Positions 9,629-19,012 are shown, counted from the first letter of the stretch. The stretch: 64,000 nt of DNA from Pannonibacter sp. SL95 (GCF_026672425.1 NZ_JAPPRC010000006.1:310001-374000); one strand, 5' to 3'. Numbers and translations are program-made. Notes: generated by a model not told the origin, from the letters alone.

Positions 9629-10420
9629 CTAGATGCCGCCGATCACGAGCCCGGCGACAAAGGAAACGACGGCAACCAGTCCCACCAGCTCCGGCCGCCG
9701 TGAAAACAGGCGGGCGAAACCCGCTGGCTCCGGCGGTCTTGCAGCGGCGGGATGCGGCAGAGGCAGCTCAGGTCCGGGCCTTGCAGTTTGCCCGGACGGT
9801 ACAGGCGGAGCAGCAGGCACAGCCGATGGCTCGATCATCTGCGGTTCGTCGGGAAGCGCGGGCCGGCGCTGCAGGATGAACTGCGGCACATAGGATCCTT
9901 TCGGGATCTCGATGCGGATCGGGTCCTCCTGCCCCGTGCCGGCATAATAGTCCTGCAAGCGTTTGCGCAGACGGGCGGCTTCGACGCGCACAATCGGGTC
10001 TGTCGTCGGATTGAAGTCATAACCGCGGCCAAGCGCTTCGGTGGCGATGGTGTAGCCCTTCAGCGTCACGGGCGGGAGCTGGCACGTGGCTTCGACCACA
10101 TAACGCAGAAACGCGCGGAGCTGGTCTGCCGAGGCGAATTCCGGGCTGGACAGGATCTTGTGCAAGGCAAGGCGGATGAGGTCGGTGTCCGGCAGACTTG
10201 CTGCCGGCGTCGTCCCGTGTGATCCGAGGCTGTTCTCGGCGGCATTGGTCTGGTTGCTTGCTTCAGCCTGAGGCAGGGCATACCAGGGCGGACCGCTCGT
10301 CGGGCCGGTCCCGATCCCGTCCAGGTCGTCGCCCGCACGCCCGTTTCTCACGGGTGTCCCGTTCCTCAAAGGTATCGTGGTGTCGGCATGCGTGCCGTCC
10401 TGCACTGCCGTTTCATCCAT
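9629..10420 (-). CDS. Membrane-anchored winged-helix regulator-like protein lacking an extracytoplasmic domain
   Basis: The 263-residue protein has a long disordered N-terminus, then a conserved block at about 80-185 (LALHKILSSPEFASADQ, LKGYTIATEALGR, DPIVRVEAARLRKRL, IRIEIPKGSYVPQF). In Hyphomicrobiales this block is found at the start of proteins often named adenylate cyclase or TPR proteins, and it looks like an OmpR-type winged helix. A Pro-rich linker follows, then one membrane helix (GLVAVVSFVAGLVIGGI) that ends at the stop codon. Relatives I recall continue with TPR or sensor domains after the helix, so this may be a shortened form. It is upstream of, and on the same strand as, the NtrC-like gene, with a 199-base gap. 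The ATG at 10420 is preceded by GGGAGA. Confidence 0.72.
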   Translation of the reverse strand: MDETAVQDGTHADTTIPLRNGTPVRNGRAGDDLDGIGTGPTSGPPWYALPQAEASNQTNAAENSLGSHGTTPAASLPDTDLIRLALHKILSSPEFASADQLRAFLRYVVEATCQLPPVTLKGYTIATEALGRGYDFNPTTDPIVRVEAARLRKRLQDYYAGTGQEDPIRIEIPKGSYVPQFILQRRPALPDEPQMIEPSAVPAAPPVPSGQTARPGPELPLPHPAAARPPEPAGFARLFSRRPELVGLVAVVSFVAGLVIGGI

Positions 10421-10668
10421 GCCGCCGTCTCCCGTCTTTGCGGTTGAGATCGTGCGGGGTGAAGCCCTCCCGAGAATTCCCCCTCATTGAGGCTAGTGCC
10501 GCTGCGGCAAATTGAAAAGCGGAAATCGTTAACCTGTGCCATGCTGCAGCCAGGCGTCAAAGCGGCAGAACGGCGCCCGGCGCATGCCTTAACCGGGGAC
10601 AATAGGCAAATATTGCCTTGTTTGTCGGCATGGAGAGTCGGAAGCCCCGGGCCTTTGGGGCAAAATCG

Positions 10669-10686
10669 TTAACACAATCTTGATTC
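10669..10686 (+). promoter_or_regulatory. Candidate CtrA-like half-site pair overlapping a CcrM methylation site
   Basis: TTAA-N7-TTGA (10669-10683) differs by one base from the CtrA recognition pattern TTAA-N7-TTAA, and a GANTC site (GATTC, 10682-10686) overlaps its end. It lies 23 bases before the tipF-like start codon. This is a weak pattern match and only suggestive. Confidence 0.3.
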
Positions 10687-10708
10687 GGGGCGAGTTCGAC
10701 AAAACGAT

Positions 10709-12205
10709 ATGGGGCGCGGGACAACCCTTCTCATTCTGATCTGCATGGGCGTGATTGCCCTGTCGTCGGCTGCTGTCCTGGTGTTCCAGTTTGGTCGCCC
10801 GCCCGGCGAAGCCCTGTCGCTGTCCCTCGCTCTCCTGTGCACCATGATCCTCGTGCAGGTGCTGCTCAGCCGCTCCCGCGACCGGGGGGAGGTTGCCAAC
10901 GCGGTTGACCGGCTCGAGGAACGTCTCGCCGAGATCGATGATGACGTCACCAATCTGGAAGGCCGTCTGACCGGCGTCGAGCACACGGTGCCGCGCCGGA
11001 CGCGGGAGGCCATCGATCCGCTATTTGCGGAAATCGAGGTGCTGGGCACGCTGGTGAAGCAGATGGCCGAGGCCATGTCGGACATGGAAACCCGGCTGGA
11101 GGACCAGCAGGCCCTGGCTGCGCCGCAGCCCATGCCGGAACTCACCTACCATCCCAATTCGCCTTACGCGCAGCCGATGCACCCGCAGCAGCCTGGCTAC
11201 GCGCCGCAGCCGCAGATGTATCAGCAGCCGGCCCCCGGTTATCATCCGCAACAGCCGGGCTACGCGCCCGGCTATCAGCAGGCGATGCAGCCCGCGGCGC
11301 CCCAGCCGTACCAGCCAGCGCCGCAAGCGCCGCAGCAGTCCTATGACGTCGGCGGCGTGTCGCGCATCGAACCCGTGCTGGGTGACCTGCCGCCGATGCA
11401 GCAGGAGCCGCAGTCTGATCCGGCGATGCGCGAGCTGATCCGGTCCGCGCTGAATGCCAACCGCGTTGACCTGTTCCTGCAGCCAATCGTCACCCTGCCG
11501 CAGCGGCGGGTGAAATATTACGAGAGCCTCACCCGCATTCGCGACACCAACGGCGAAATGCTCGAGGCGTCGGTGTTCCTTCCCGAGGCGCTGCGGTCCG
11601 GCCTCGTGCCACGCATCGACAATCTGCTGCTGTTCCGCTCGGTGCAGGTGGTGCGCCGGCTGGCAACGCGCAATCGCGACGTGGCGCTGTTCTGCAACAT
11701 CTCGTCCCTGTCGCTGGTGGACGAGACCTTCTTCCCCGGCTTCCTCGAGTTCGTGCGCGCCAACAAGAACTTCGGCGAACTGCTGATTTTCGAGTTCACG
11801 CAGGATGATGTGGCGCAGATGGGTGTGGTGGAAATGGAAAGCCTTGGCGCGCTCGCCGAGCTGGGCTTCCGTTTCTCCGTCGACCAGATCCACGACCTGA
11901 AGATGGACTTCCGCGCGCTCGCCGAGCGCGGCTTCCGCTTTGCCAAGCTTAATGCGGACTACCTGATCGGACGGCGGCCCACTGATCACGGCCATATCCA
12001 TCCCGCCGACTTCGGCGATCTGCTTGGCCGTTACGGCATGGAACTGATCGCCGATCACGTCGAGACCGAATCGCAGGTGCTCGAATTGCTGGATGCGGAC
12101 CTGACCCTTGCCCAGGGCTTCCTGTTCTCGCCGCCACGCCCGGTGCGGGCGGAGGTGCTGCAGGGCGCCCCGGCCCCCGCGCCGCGCAAGCGCGCCGCAG
12201 GGTGA
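10709..12205 (+). CDS. tipF: TipF-like flagellar positioning factor, degenerate EAL-domain c-di-GMP receptor
   Basis: The 498-residue protein has two membrane helices (about 6-27 and 37-54), a coiled coil (about 60-133), a Pro/Gln/Tyr-rich linker with repeated QQPGYAP (about 138-230) and an EAL domain (about 236-485). This is the architecture of Caulobacter TipF, which binds c-di-GMP, localises to the new pole and recruits flagellar proteins. The EAL signature reads ESL (262-264), the DDFG motif is replaced by VDQIHD, and AEGVE by ADHVE, so phosphodiesterase activity is unlikely. The end QGFLFSPPRPVRAE also fits TipF. No flagellar genes are adjacent, although cheY-cheZ lie 8 kb away. The ATG at 10709 was chosen because it places the first membrane helix at the N-terminus. 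Confidence 0.8.
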   Translation: MGRGTTLLILICMGVIALSSAAVLVFQFGRPPGEALSLSLALLCTMILVQVLLSRSRDRGEVANAVDRLEERLAEIDDDVTNLEGRLTGVEHTVPRRTREAIDPLFAEIEVLGTLVKQMAEAMSDMETRLEDQQALAAPQPMPELTYHPNSPYAQPMHPQQPGYAPQPQMYQQPAPGYHPQQPGYAPGYQQAMQPAAPQPYQPAPQAPQQSYDVGGVSRIEPVLGDLPPMQQEPQSDPAMRELIRSALNANRVDLFLQPIVTLPQRRVKYYESLTRIRDTNGEMLEASVFLPEALRSGLVPRIDNLLLFRSVQVVRRLATRNRDVALFCNISSLSLVDETFFPGFLEFVRANKNFGELLIFEFTQDDVAQMGVVEMESLGALAELGFRFSVDQIHDLKMDFRALAERGFRFAKLNADYLIGRRPTDHGHIHPADFGDLLGRYGMELIADHVETESQVLELLDADLTLAQGFLFSPPRPVRAEVLQGAPAPAPRKRAAG

Positions 12206-12294
12206 TGCCGCGCGGATTGCAAACTGCGGCGTCTTTGCAAACAAGGTGAGGCCAGGCGCGCCAACGGGTTGGTGCTGAGTTCACTTGCTCTCCG

Positions 12295-12468
12295 TGTCAC
12301 CCCGGACGCAGCGAAGCGGAGATCCGGGGCCTACTCGCTTGCAGAGCCCATAGAAGCAATTGAAGCGCCGCAAACGGCGGGCATGACAGCAGGCTAAATC
12401 GCGATGCCGGTATCATCGCTCTGCAAACGAGTAGGCCCCGGCTCTCGCGATGCTCGGCCGGGGTGACA
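12295..12468. repeat. Long inverted repeat, about 50 bp arms (intergenic mobile or REP-like element)
   Basis: The left arm (12295-12346) starts TGTCACCCCGGACGCAG and ends GCCTACTCGCTTGCAGAG. The right arm (12419-12468) starts CTCTGCAAACGAGTAGGCCCC and ends CGGCCGGGGTGACA. The arms are imperfect reverse complements over about 50 bases around a 72-base centre. The CACCCCGG...GATCCGGGG core resembles palindromic elements scattered in rhizobial genomes. It lies between two convergent genes, the typical site for such elements. Confidence 0.82.
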
Positions 12469-12484
12469 AACCGGAACCGGCAAA

Positions 12485-12514
12485 CAACAAAAAAGGCGGC
12501 CACTGGCCGCCTTT
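12485..12514 (-). terminator. Rho-independent terminator of ileS-lspA-lipoprotein
   Basis: GGCGGCC (12495-12501) and GGCCGCC (12505-12511) pair with a 3-base loop. On the minus strand the stem is followed by TTTTTTGTTGTTTG, a strong U tail. It lies about 25 bases beyond the lipoprotein stop codon. Confidence 0.9.
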
Positions 12515-12539
12515 GTCGCTTGTTGACGTCCGCGCCGGA

Positions 12540-13256
12540 TCAGCGGCGCTGGATGCAGTCTTCGGTCGGGGAGGGGGTGCAGTTCATCTTGATCTGCGCG
12601 CCTTCCATTTCGAGCGTTTCGCGGCGCTGGACGTCCTTGGTGTCGGCCGGCTTGTTGAGCGGCGCATTGGCGGCCGGGGTCGAGTAGGTGACAGGCGGCT
12701 CGACGAGGTAGCGCCGGACCGGCTGGCCATCGGGCCCGAACAGCTTCGAGGTGTCGATCTGGCCGGCACCTTCGTGCTGCTGCTTCATCTCGGCCGGGGT
12801 CATCAGCTTGCCGCTGGTCAGCTCTTCGTCGCGCTTTTCCGCTGCGATGTCGCGCGGCTTGGACGACCCGAGCTGGATGCCGCGCATCTGCTCCGGCGTC
12901 AAAAGGTCGGTGCCGTTGCCCTTGGCATAAAGTGCCTTGAGATCCTGCAGTTCCTGGTTCTGCGGCTTCGGCCAGTTGGCAGCCTGCTCGGCGGTCGCGG
13001 TTTCCGGCTGCGGCAGCTCGGTCAGCTTGGCCGGCATGGCGAGCGGTGCACGCGGCTTGTAATCGATCGGCTTCTGCTTGGGATCGACCGCGCCAAGGCC
13101 TTCCATGATCTTGCGCACGGCAGCCTGGTCGACGCCTTCCTCATGGCCATTCGGGTCGGTCACGCAGCCGGCAAGGGCGATGGCCAGAGCCACAACGGCG
13201 AGGCTGGCGCGACGCGCGGACTTGCTGCCAAGCCGTGAAACACTCTCAATATACAT
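12540..13256 (-). CDS. Putative lipoprotein downstream of lspA
   Basis: The 238-residue protein begins MYIESVSRLG and has a basic-hydrophobic leader ending in the lipobox LAGC, so it should be lipidated at that Cys and anchored to a membrane. The mature part is polar, rich in Pro, Lys, Gln and Glu, with a C-terminal QRRETLEMEGAQIKMNC segment. I know no function. It lies 66 bases after lspA, the enzyme that processes such precursors, in the order ileS-lspA-lipoprotein. I chose the ATG at 13256 over an in-frame GTG at 13265. Confidence 0.8.
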   Translation of the reverse strand: MYIESVSRLGSKSARRASLAVVALAIALAGCVTDPNGHEEGVDQAAVRKIMEGLGAVDPKQKPIDYKPRAPLAMPAKLTELPQPETATAEQAANWPKPQNQELQDLKALYAKGNGTDLLTPEQMRGIQLGSSKPRDIAAEKRDEELTSGKLMTPAEMKQQHEGAGQIDTSKLFGPDGQPVRRYLVEPPVTYSTPAANAPLNKPADTKDVQRRETLEMEGAQIKMNCTPSPTEDCIQRR

Positions 13257-13322
13257 CAAGCGCACGTCGCCATATCCCGTGTTGCTGAAAGGCCAGAAGG
13301 CCGCCGGGCGGTCACACCCCAG

Positions 13323-13922
13323 TCAATCCGTCTTAGAGCCGGATTTTGAGGCATTATTTGGACCGCTTGCAAACCCGTCATACAGGAGACCGACGACGCC
13401 GGCAACGATGGCCGCATCGGCCACGTTGAAGACGTACCAGGAAAAGTCTCCCCAATGGAGATGCAGGAAGTCATAAACCGCGCCATAGGCGAAGCGATCG
13501 ACACCATTGCCGAGCGCGCCGCCGATGAGGAGGCCAAAGGAAATCGCGCCGACCCGCGTGGCCCCGCGCACGGACCAGACCCAGAGGCCGATGGCGGCAA
13601 CAACGGTGAAGAGCGCCAGCGCCCAGCGGCCGAGATCCGTCTCCTGCTGCATCAACCCGTAGGAAATGCCACGATTCCAGACGGTGACGAGCTGCAGGAA
13701 CGGCAAGAGGTCGACCGGCGGGCGGGCTGGCAGGTCATAGACGAACAGCAGCCACAGCTTGCTGGCCTGGTCGAGGACAAAGACCAGGGCAGCCAGCCAG
13801 GCAATGCCCCGGCTGGCCGGTCCCCAGAGCCAGCGTTCGCCAAACCCTTGCGGCCCGGATGCGGGTGCAGGGGCTTCGGCCTTGTCTGACGTGTCTGCCC
13901 TGGGGGCCGGATGCTCGGTCAT
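13323..13922 (-). CDS. lspA: Lipoprotein signal peptidase (SPase II)
   Basis: The 199-residue integral membrane aspartic protease cleaves the signal peptide of prolipoproteins after lipid modification. The conserved block [10 protein letters not shown], then GNGVDR with catalytic Asp142, and FNVADAAI with catalytic Asp169 are present, together with four hydrophobic helices. A 30-residue Ala/Pro-rich N-terminal extension precedes the first helix, so the protein is somewhat longer than the usual 165 residues. It starts 12 bases after the ileS stop codon on the same strand, the classical ileS-lspA pairing. Confidence 0.96.
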   Translation of the reverse strand: MTEHPAPRADTSDKAEAPAPASGPQGFGERWLWGPASRGIAWLAALVFVLDQASKLWLLFVYDLPARPPVDLLPFLQLVTVWNRGISYGLMQQETDLGRWALALFTVVAAIGLWVWSVRGATRVGAISFGLLIGGALGNGVDRFAYGAVYDFLHLHWGDFSWYVFNVADAAIVAGVVGLLYDGFASGPNNASKSGSKTD

Positions 13923-13934
13923 TGCCTCAGGTCC

Positions 13935-16925
13935 TCAGGCCGCCTTGTGCGCCGCATCCCACTCGCGCAGGGCCGCCGCATCGCGCAAGGTGACATCCGG
14001 ATAGGCCGCATCGCTGCCGACTTCCGGAAGGATCTTCCAGGACCGGGCGCATTTCTGCCCTTCGGCCAGCCCCGGCACCACGGCAACGCCCTTGACGTCG
14101 TCCAGCGTGAAGGCACCGGCGGGAGCCGCCGCATCGCTCAAGCTCAGCTGGCTTGTGATCGAGATGTCGGCCATGTCGATGCCGGCGAGTGCCGCCATCA
14201 GCTCCGGGTCGGTCACATGCACCACCGGATGGGCTTCCAGCGACGAGCCGATGCGCTTTTCGCGGCGCTCGATTTCCAGCGCGCCGGTGATGACGCGGCG
14301 CACTTCGCGCACCTTGTCCCACTTGGCGGCCAGCACCTCGTCACGCCAGTCGGCCGGCAGCGCCGGGAACTGCTGCAGATGCACGGAGCTGTCCGCGCCC
14401 GGATGCCGCGCGATCCAGCTTTCCTCCATGGTGAAGGGCAGCATCGGCGCCATCCACACGACCAGGCAGGTGAACAGCTCCTCGATGACCTGCAACGAGG
14501 CCTTGCGGCGCACGGACGAGGCCGGATCGCAGTAGAGCGTGTCCTTGCGGATGTCGAAGTAGAAGGCGGACAGGTCCACCGTCATGAAGGTGAAGAGGTG
14601 GTGGAACACCTTCTTGTAGTCGAAGGCGGCGTAGCCCTCGCGCACCAGGGTGTCGAGGTCGGCCAGCCGGTGCAGCATCAGCCGCTCCAGCTCGGGCATG
14701 TCGGCAAGCGCCACCTTCTCGCTGGTGGCGTGGGCGAGCGAGCCCAGCATCCAGCGCAGGGTGTTGCGCAGCTTGCGGTAGCTGTCGACGGAGGTCTTCA
14801 GGATCTCCGGCCCGATGCGCTGGTCTTCGGCATAGTCGCCGGAGGCCACCCACAGGCGCAGGATGTCGGCGCCATACTGCTTGATGACATCCTGGGGGAA
14901 GACCTGGTTGCCCAGCGACTTCGACATCTTGCGGCCGTCCTCGGCCATGGTGAAGCCGTGGGTCAGGACCGCGTCATAGGGCGCATGGCCGCGCGTGCCG
15001 CAGCTTTCCAGCAGCGAGGAATGGAACCAGCCGCGATGCTGGTCCGAGCCTTCCAGATAGAGCACATAGTCGTTGCCGCCATCGACCTTGCGCTTGGGGC
15101 TGAGGTCGGCGCGCTTTTCCAGGCAGAAGGCGTGCGTCGAGCCGCTGTCGAACCAGACGTCGAGGATGTCGTCGATCTTGATCCAGTCACCGGCGTTGTA
15201 GCTGTCACCGAGGAAGCGCTCCTTGGCACCTTCGGCGAACCACACGTCGGCGCCTTCCGCACGGAAGGCCTCGGCGATGCGGGCGTTGACCGCCGGGTCC
15301 TTGAGGACTTCAGCCGTGTCCTTGTGGATGAACACGGTGATCGGCACGCCCCAGGCGCGCTGGCGCGACAGCACCCAGTCCGGACGGCCGGCGATCATCG
15401 AGCGCAGGCGGTTCTGGCCGGTGGCCGGCACGAAGCGGGTCTCGTCGATGGCCTTCAGCGCCCGGGCGCGCAGGGTGTCGCCGGCGCCGTCGCCAGAACC
15501 GTCAATGGCGCGGTCCATGTAGACGAACCACTGCGGCGTGTTGCGGAAGATCACCGGCTTCTTCGAGCGCCAGGAATGCGGATACTGGTGCTTGAGACGG
15601 GCAAGCCCGATCAGCGCACCGGCTTCCTTCAGCTTCTCGATGTTGGCCTTGTTGGCCGTGCCCTTCTCGCCCTTGTGGGTGATGACCTGGTGGCCGTCAA
15701 AGCCCGGTGCATCCTTGGTGTAGAAACCGTCGTCGGCAACGGTGAAGGGGATCGTGGTGTCGATGCCGCGCGCTTCCAGATCGTTGCGCTTGGCGATCCA
15801 GATCTCGAAGTCGTCGGCGCCGTGGCTCGGCGCGGTGTGGACGAAGCCGGTGCCGGCATCGTCGGTGACATGGTCGCCGTCGAGCAGCGGCACATCGAAC
15901 TGGTAACCGCCCAGATCCAGGTCGCGGTAGGGATGGGCGCAGGTCAGCGCGCCGAGTTCGTCGGCGGTGACAGTACGCCGCTTCACGAAATCGGTGATGC
16001 GGGCGTTCTTGAACACCTCCTCGGCCAGCTTGTCGGCGAGGATGAGCTTGTCGCCCTTCTGCACCCAGTTGTCGTCGGCCAGACCGTCCTGCGTCACCTC
16101 ATAGAGGCCGTAGGAGATGGCGGAGGAATAGGAGATCGCGCGGTTGCCCGGGATGGTCCAGGGGGTGGTGGTCCAGATGACCACGGCCGCATCGAGCAGT
16201 TCCTCGGCGGCGGCCTCGTCCTGGCCGCCGGCTTCGACAACCGGGAACTTCACCCAGATCATGTCGGACTGGTAGTCCTGATACTCGATCTCGGCCTCGG
16301 CCAGCGCCGTGTTCTCGACCACGGACCACATCACCGGCTTGGAGCCGCGATAGAGCTGGCCGGACATGGCAAACTTCATCAGCTCCTCGGCGATGACCGC
16401 CTCGGCGTCGTAGTTCATGGTCAGGTACGGATTGTCCCAGTCGCCCTCGATGCCGAGGCGGCGGAACTCGTCGCGCTGGATCGCAACCCATTTCTCGGCA
16501 TAGGCGCGGCATTCCTGGCGGAACGCGATCATGGCGACCGAATTCTTCAGGTCCGGCTTCTGCTTGCCCTTGGAGCGGTAGTTCTCTTCCTCGATCTTCC
16601 ACTCGATCGGCAGGCCGTGGCAGTCCCAGCCCGGAACGTAGTTGCTGTCGAAGCCCATCATCTGCATCGAGCGCGTGACGATGTCCTTCAGCGTCTTGTT
16701 CAGCGCATGGCCGATGTGGATGTTGCCGTTGGCATAGGGGGGGCCGTCGTGCAGCAGGAACTTCGGCCGGCCCTGTGCCGCCTCACGCAGGCGCTTGTAG
16801 AGGTCCATCCCCTGCCAGCGGCTGATCAGCTCGGGTTCCTTTTGCGGCAGGCCGGCGCGCATCGGAAAATCGGTGACGGGCAGATAGAGGGTCTCGGAAT
16901 AGTCGCGGGATGTGGTTTCGCTCAT
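13935..16925 (-). CDS. ileS: Isoleucyl-tRNA synthetase
   Basis: The 996-residue class Ia synthetase charges tRNA-Ile. The HIGH signature is intact at 70-73 (GNIHIGHA) and KMSKS at 666-670. [10 protein letters not shown] and the editing-domain sequences (ATTTPWT-like [24 protein letters not shown]) are also present. The C-terminus ends within an anticodon-binding/IleRS tail that has no obvious CxxC zinc-binding pair at the very end. It heads the ileS-lspA-lipoprotein operon. The ATG at 16925 starts [16 protein letters not shown], a usual IleRS start. Confidence 0.97.
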   Translation of the reverse strand: MSETTSRDYSETLYLPVTDFPMRAGLPQKEPELISRWQGMDLYKRLREAAQGRPKFLLHDGPPYANGNIHIGHALNKTLKDIVTRSMQMMGFDSNYVPGWDCHGLPIEWKIEEENYRSKGKQKPDLKNSVAMIAFRQECRAYAEKWVAIQRDEFRRLGIEGDWDNPYLTMNYDAEAVIAEELMKFAMSGQLYRGSKPVMWSVVENTALAEAEIEYQDYQSDMIWVKFPVVEAGGQDEAAAEELLDAAVVIWTTTPWTIPGNRAISYSSAISYGLYEVTQDGLADDNWVQKGDKLILADKLAEEVFKNARITDFVKRRTVTADELGALTCAHPYRDLDLGGYQFDVPLLDGDHVTDDAGTGFVHTAPSHGADDFEIWIAKRNDLEARGIDTTIPFTVADDGFYTKDAPGFDGHQVITHKGEKGTANKANIEKLKEAGALIGLARLKHQYPHSWRSKKPVIFRNTPQWFVYMDRAIDGSGDGAGDTLRARALKAIDETRFVPATGQNRLRSMIAGRPDWVLSRQRAWGVPITVFIHKDTAEVLKDPAVNARIAEAFRAEGADVWFAEGAKERFLGDSYNAGDWIKIDDILDVWFDSGSTHAFCLEKRADLSPKRKVDGGNDYVLYLEGSDQHRGWFHSSLLESCGTRGHAPYDAVLTHGFTMAEDGRKMSKSLGNQVFPQDVIKQYGADILRLWVASGDYAEDQRIGPEILKTSVDSYRKLRNTLRWMLGSLAHATSEKVALADMPELERLMLHRLADLDTLVREGYAAFDYKKVFHHLFTFMTVDLSAFYFDIRKDTLYCDPASSVRRKASLQVIEELFTCLVVWMAPMLPFTMEESWIARHPGADSSVHLQQFPALPADWRDEVLAAKWDKVREVRRVITGALEIERREKRIGSSLEAHPVVHVTDPELMAALAGIDMADISITSQLSLSDAAAPAGAFTLDDVKGVAVVPGLAEGQKCARSWKILPEVGSDAAYPDVTLRDAAALREWDAAHKAA

Positions 16926-17255
16926 GACGGCAATCCGCAGAAAAGGGGCGCTGGCCGCGCCCGTATCGCAAGGAGAAACCCGGCGCGCCAGACAGGCTCT
17001 GGCCGGGAGAATTCACGGCAGGTCTCCCGGTCCCTCGGCGCCGCAGGATGCGTCAGCCGAAGGCCGGGCAGCTAATTCGTGAGACACCGGGCCGCACGAA
17101 GCGGCCGGTCAGCGCAGGAAAACTCATGCTGGCTCTACTACCAGTCCGGCTGGCCTGAATAAAGCGGCAATTGCTGGAAACACTGTCGGGGCAATTTCGT
17201 TCGATCAACAGGCAAGCAGGCCCGTCGAATGACGAGCCTGCTCTGGTCGTAGGGA
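16926..17255. other. Gene-free stretch upstream of ileS
   Basis: This is the 330-base ileS leader and promoter region on the minus strand. I find no ORF worth calling and no T-box. A hairpin near 17213-17240 (AGCAGGC and GCCTGCT, with an inner CGTC/GACG pairing) lies just beyond the stop of the small gene at 17256 and could end its transcript, though its U tail is poor. Confidence 0.45.
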
Positions 17256-17591
17256 TCAGCGGCCTGGACGTGGCGACTTGTCGAGCTGGATTTCCCGGAT
17301 GATGCGGGCCAGTTCCCGCTTGTCATTGATCCAGTCGCGCGGATCGGGTCCGCCGGCAACAAGCTCTTCCTGAGGACTGATCCAGCCATCGCCGCCGCAG
17401 AAACCGCAGCGCTCCGTGTAGGGCATGGCCATGTCGGCGTGCACCTTGCCCGGTTCGTACACATCCCTTAGCGGGTGTGCATCGGCGCGATGCGGGAAGA
17501 CCATCACGATCCCGGTTCCTTGGCACTCGGGGCATTCATGTCCGGGGCCCTGGTGCCGGGTATCGGGATGGCGCGGTTCGTTGCGGCCCAT
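17256..17591 (-). CDS. Small protein with two CxxCxGxG-type zinc-ribbon motifs
   Basis: The 111-residue protein contains CPECQGTG (Cys20, Cys23) and CGFCGGDG (Cys62, Cys65). These are two half-sites of the kind found in the DnaJ cysteine-rich zinc domain, so a single Zn(2+) bound by four cysteines is likely. The rest is charged and ends in a helix, ELARIIREIQ. There is no J domain. It is the second gene of a pair: the 87-residue gene upstream ends 3 bases before this ATG. I cannot assign a function; a small redox or chaperone-like role would be speculation. Confidence 0.7.
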   Translation of the reverse strand: MGRNEPRHPDTRHQGPGHECPECQGTGIVMVFPHRADAHPLRDVYEPGKVHADMAMPYTERCGFCGGDGWISPQEELVAGGPDPRDWINDKRELARIIREIQLDKSPRPGR

Positions 17592-17594
17592 GAT

Positions 17595-17858
17595 TCAGCC
17601 TCCCCGTTCCACCTCGTCACGGATGTCCTGCACGCTGCGGCCCGGGTTGCGGCGCTTTTCCGCGACGACACGCTCCTGAACCGCTGCATCGTGTTCTGCC
17701 CGCGCCTGCTGGTCCTGTGCCTCGCGCATGCCGCTGTAGGCGTCGACGACTTCGTTGACCTTGCGACCCACCTTCTCGCCCGCCTCGAGAGCGCCTTCGA
17801 CAGCGCCGCCGATGACGCCCTTCACGGTTTCGCCGGTCGTCTTGCTGATGTTGCTCAT
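17595..17858 (-). CDS. Small hydrophilic helical protein, unknown function
   Basis: The 87-residue protein begins MSNISKTTGETVKGVIGG. It has a Gly/Ala-rich amphipathic segment (GGAVEGALEAGEKVG) followed by a charged helix rich in Arg, Gln and Glu. No transmembrane helix or signal peptide is convincing. The start at 17858 is supported by AGGGAGAG seven bases upstream; a longer frame to 17885 lacks this. It is immediately upstream of the CxxCxGxG gene and probably co-transcribed with it. The composition is like small stress-induced proteins, but that is only an impression. Confidence 0.7.
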   Translation of the reverse strand: MSNISKTTGETVKGVIGGAVEGALEAGEKVGRKVNEVVDAYSGMREAQDQQARAEHDAAVQERVVAEKRRNPGRSVQDIRDEVERGG

Positions 17859-18076
17859 TTTTCTCTCCCTGTCGTCCGGGCTCAACCGCCTCTCGTGAGG
17901 GGATGACCGAACATTTTCAATTTAATGAAAATAACGATAGGGAAGTTTGATGTGGATCAACTCATTCGCCTTATGCGAGTTTGTGGCGTGTCATGTCTAC
18001 TTTTGAGGGAAGGTTGGCGCGGATCTTCGCCTTGCAGCAGGCAAGCCAGATCCCTGACGCACGCGGGCATGGGGTG

Positions 18077-19012
18077 TCAGGCTGTGGCCCGGAGCCGTTC
18101 GCGGTGGGCGATGTAGAGGCCGCTGGCGACGATGAGGGCGATGCCGCCCCAGGTCGGCAGATCCGGGAAGTCACCGAACACCAGATAGCCGAACAGGGTG
18201 GCGCTGACGATCTCGAGATAGTTGAACGGCGCCAGCACGGACGCAGGCGCCAGCGCAAAGGCCCGCACGATGAACCCGTGGCTGATGAAGGAGATGAGGC
18301 CGATGCCGATCATCATGGCCACATCGAGGTTCGCCGGCATGACCGGCACGAAGCCGCCGATGCCCGTGAGCGAGGCGATGAGAAGCACAACGCCCAGTGT
18401 CGCGCCGCCGCCGATTGCCGTGGTGAACTGCATCGACAGCAGGCTGTCCTCGCCGGCCAGCTTGCGTGTGATGAGCAGATAGAGGGCAAACAGCGTCGCT
18501 GTGACCAGCGGCAGCAGGGCCGACACGCCAAAGGCCGCAAAGCTTGGGCGGACGATCAGCATCGCCCCGATAAGGCCGACCGCCACTGCCGCCCAGCGGC
18601 GCGGGCCGACCTTTTCCTTGAGGAAGATCGCGGACAGGGCCGTCAGGATCATCGGCTCGACAAAGAAGATGGCGATGGCATCGGCCACCGGCATGACCTT
18701 CAGCGCGGTGAAGAAGCACAGCGTCGCGCCGGACAGCAGTGCGCCGCGCAACAGGTTGACACCCCAGCGCTGCGGCCGGAGCGTGGATAGGTTGCGGGTC
18801 CAGACAACGGCAATCAGCACCGTGATCAGGGCCTGGAAGAAGAACCGGGCAAAGGAGACCTCGAGCGCAGGGATGTGACCGGCCAGAACCTTGGCCAGAA
18901 CATCCATCAACGGCACGACGCCCATTCCGGCGGTCATAAAAAGGATGCCCTGGAAGACGTCGCCCGGCTTTTCCGGGCGGGAAGCGCCTGAGGCTGGGGT
19001 GCCTTTGCTCAC
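18077..19012 (-). CDS. EamA/DMT-family inner-membrane transporter
   Basis: The 311-residue protein has about ten membrane helices in two EamA repeats, with conserved features such as FARFFFQAL, LSAIFLKEKVGPRRW, and in the second half PFNYLEIVSATLFGYLVFGD. Members export amino acids, metabolites or take up nucleotide precursors; the substrate cannot be read from sequence. The start is a GTG that overlaps the ribF stop codon by 4 bases (GTGA, 19009-19012), so translation is probably coupled to ribF. Coupling to the flavin gene hints at, but does not show, a flavin-related substrate. Confidence 0.88.
   Translation of the reverse strand: MSKGTPASGASRPEKPGDVFQGILFMTAGMGVVPLMDVLAKVLAGHIPALEVSFARFFFQALITVLIAVVWTRNLSTLRPQRWGVNLLRGALLSGATLCFFTALKVMPVADAIAIFFVEPMILTALSAIFLKEKVGPRRWAAVAVGLIGAMLIVRPSFAAFGVSALLPLVTATLFALYLLITRKLAGEDSLLSMQFTTAIGGGATLGVVLLIASLTGIGGFVPVMPANLDVAMMIGIGLISFISHGFIVRAFALAPASVLAPFNYLEIVSATLFGYLVFGDFPDLPTWGGIALIVASGLYIAHRERLRATA

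Larger units (their letters stand above)
12206..12539. other. Gene-free stretch holding an inverted repeat element and a terminator
   Basis: This 334-base gap between the convergent tipF-like and lipoprotein genes has no credible ORF. It contains the long inverted repeat at 12295-12468 and the terminator at 12485-12514, annotated separately. Confidence 0.6.

Noticed and set aside
11140..11350. Short CAGCAG/CCGCAG repeats
   Set aside because: These encode the Pro/Gln/Tyr-rich linker of the TipF-like protein.
13911..17075. 1054-codon open frame on the plus strand antisense to ileS
   Set aside because: IleRS has all catalytic motifs on the other strand; the antisense frame has no domain and no ribosome site.
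16926..17255. Possible T-box leader upstream of ileS
   Set aside because: No T-box core sequence or terminator/antiterminator pair is visible, and T-boxes are not expected in alphaproteobacteria.
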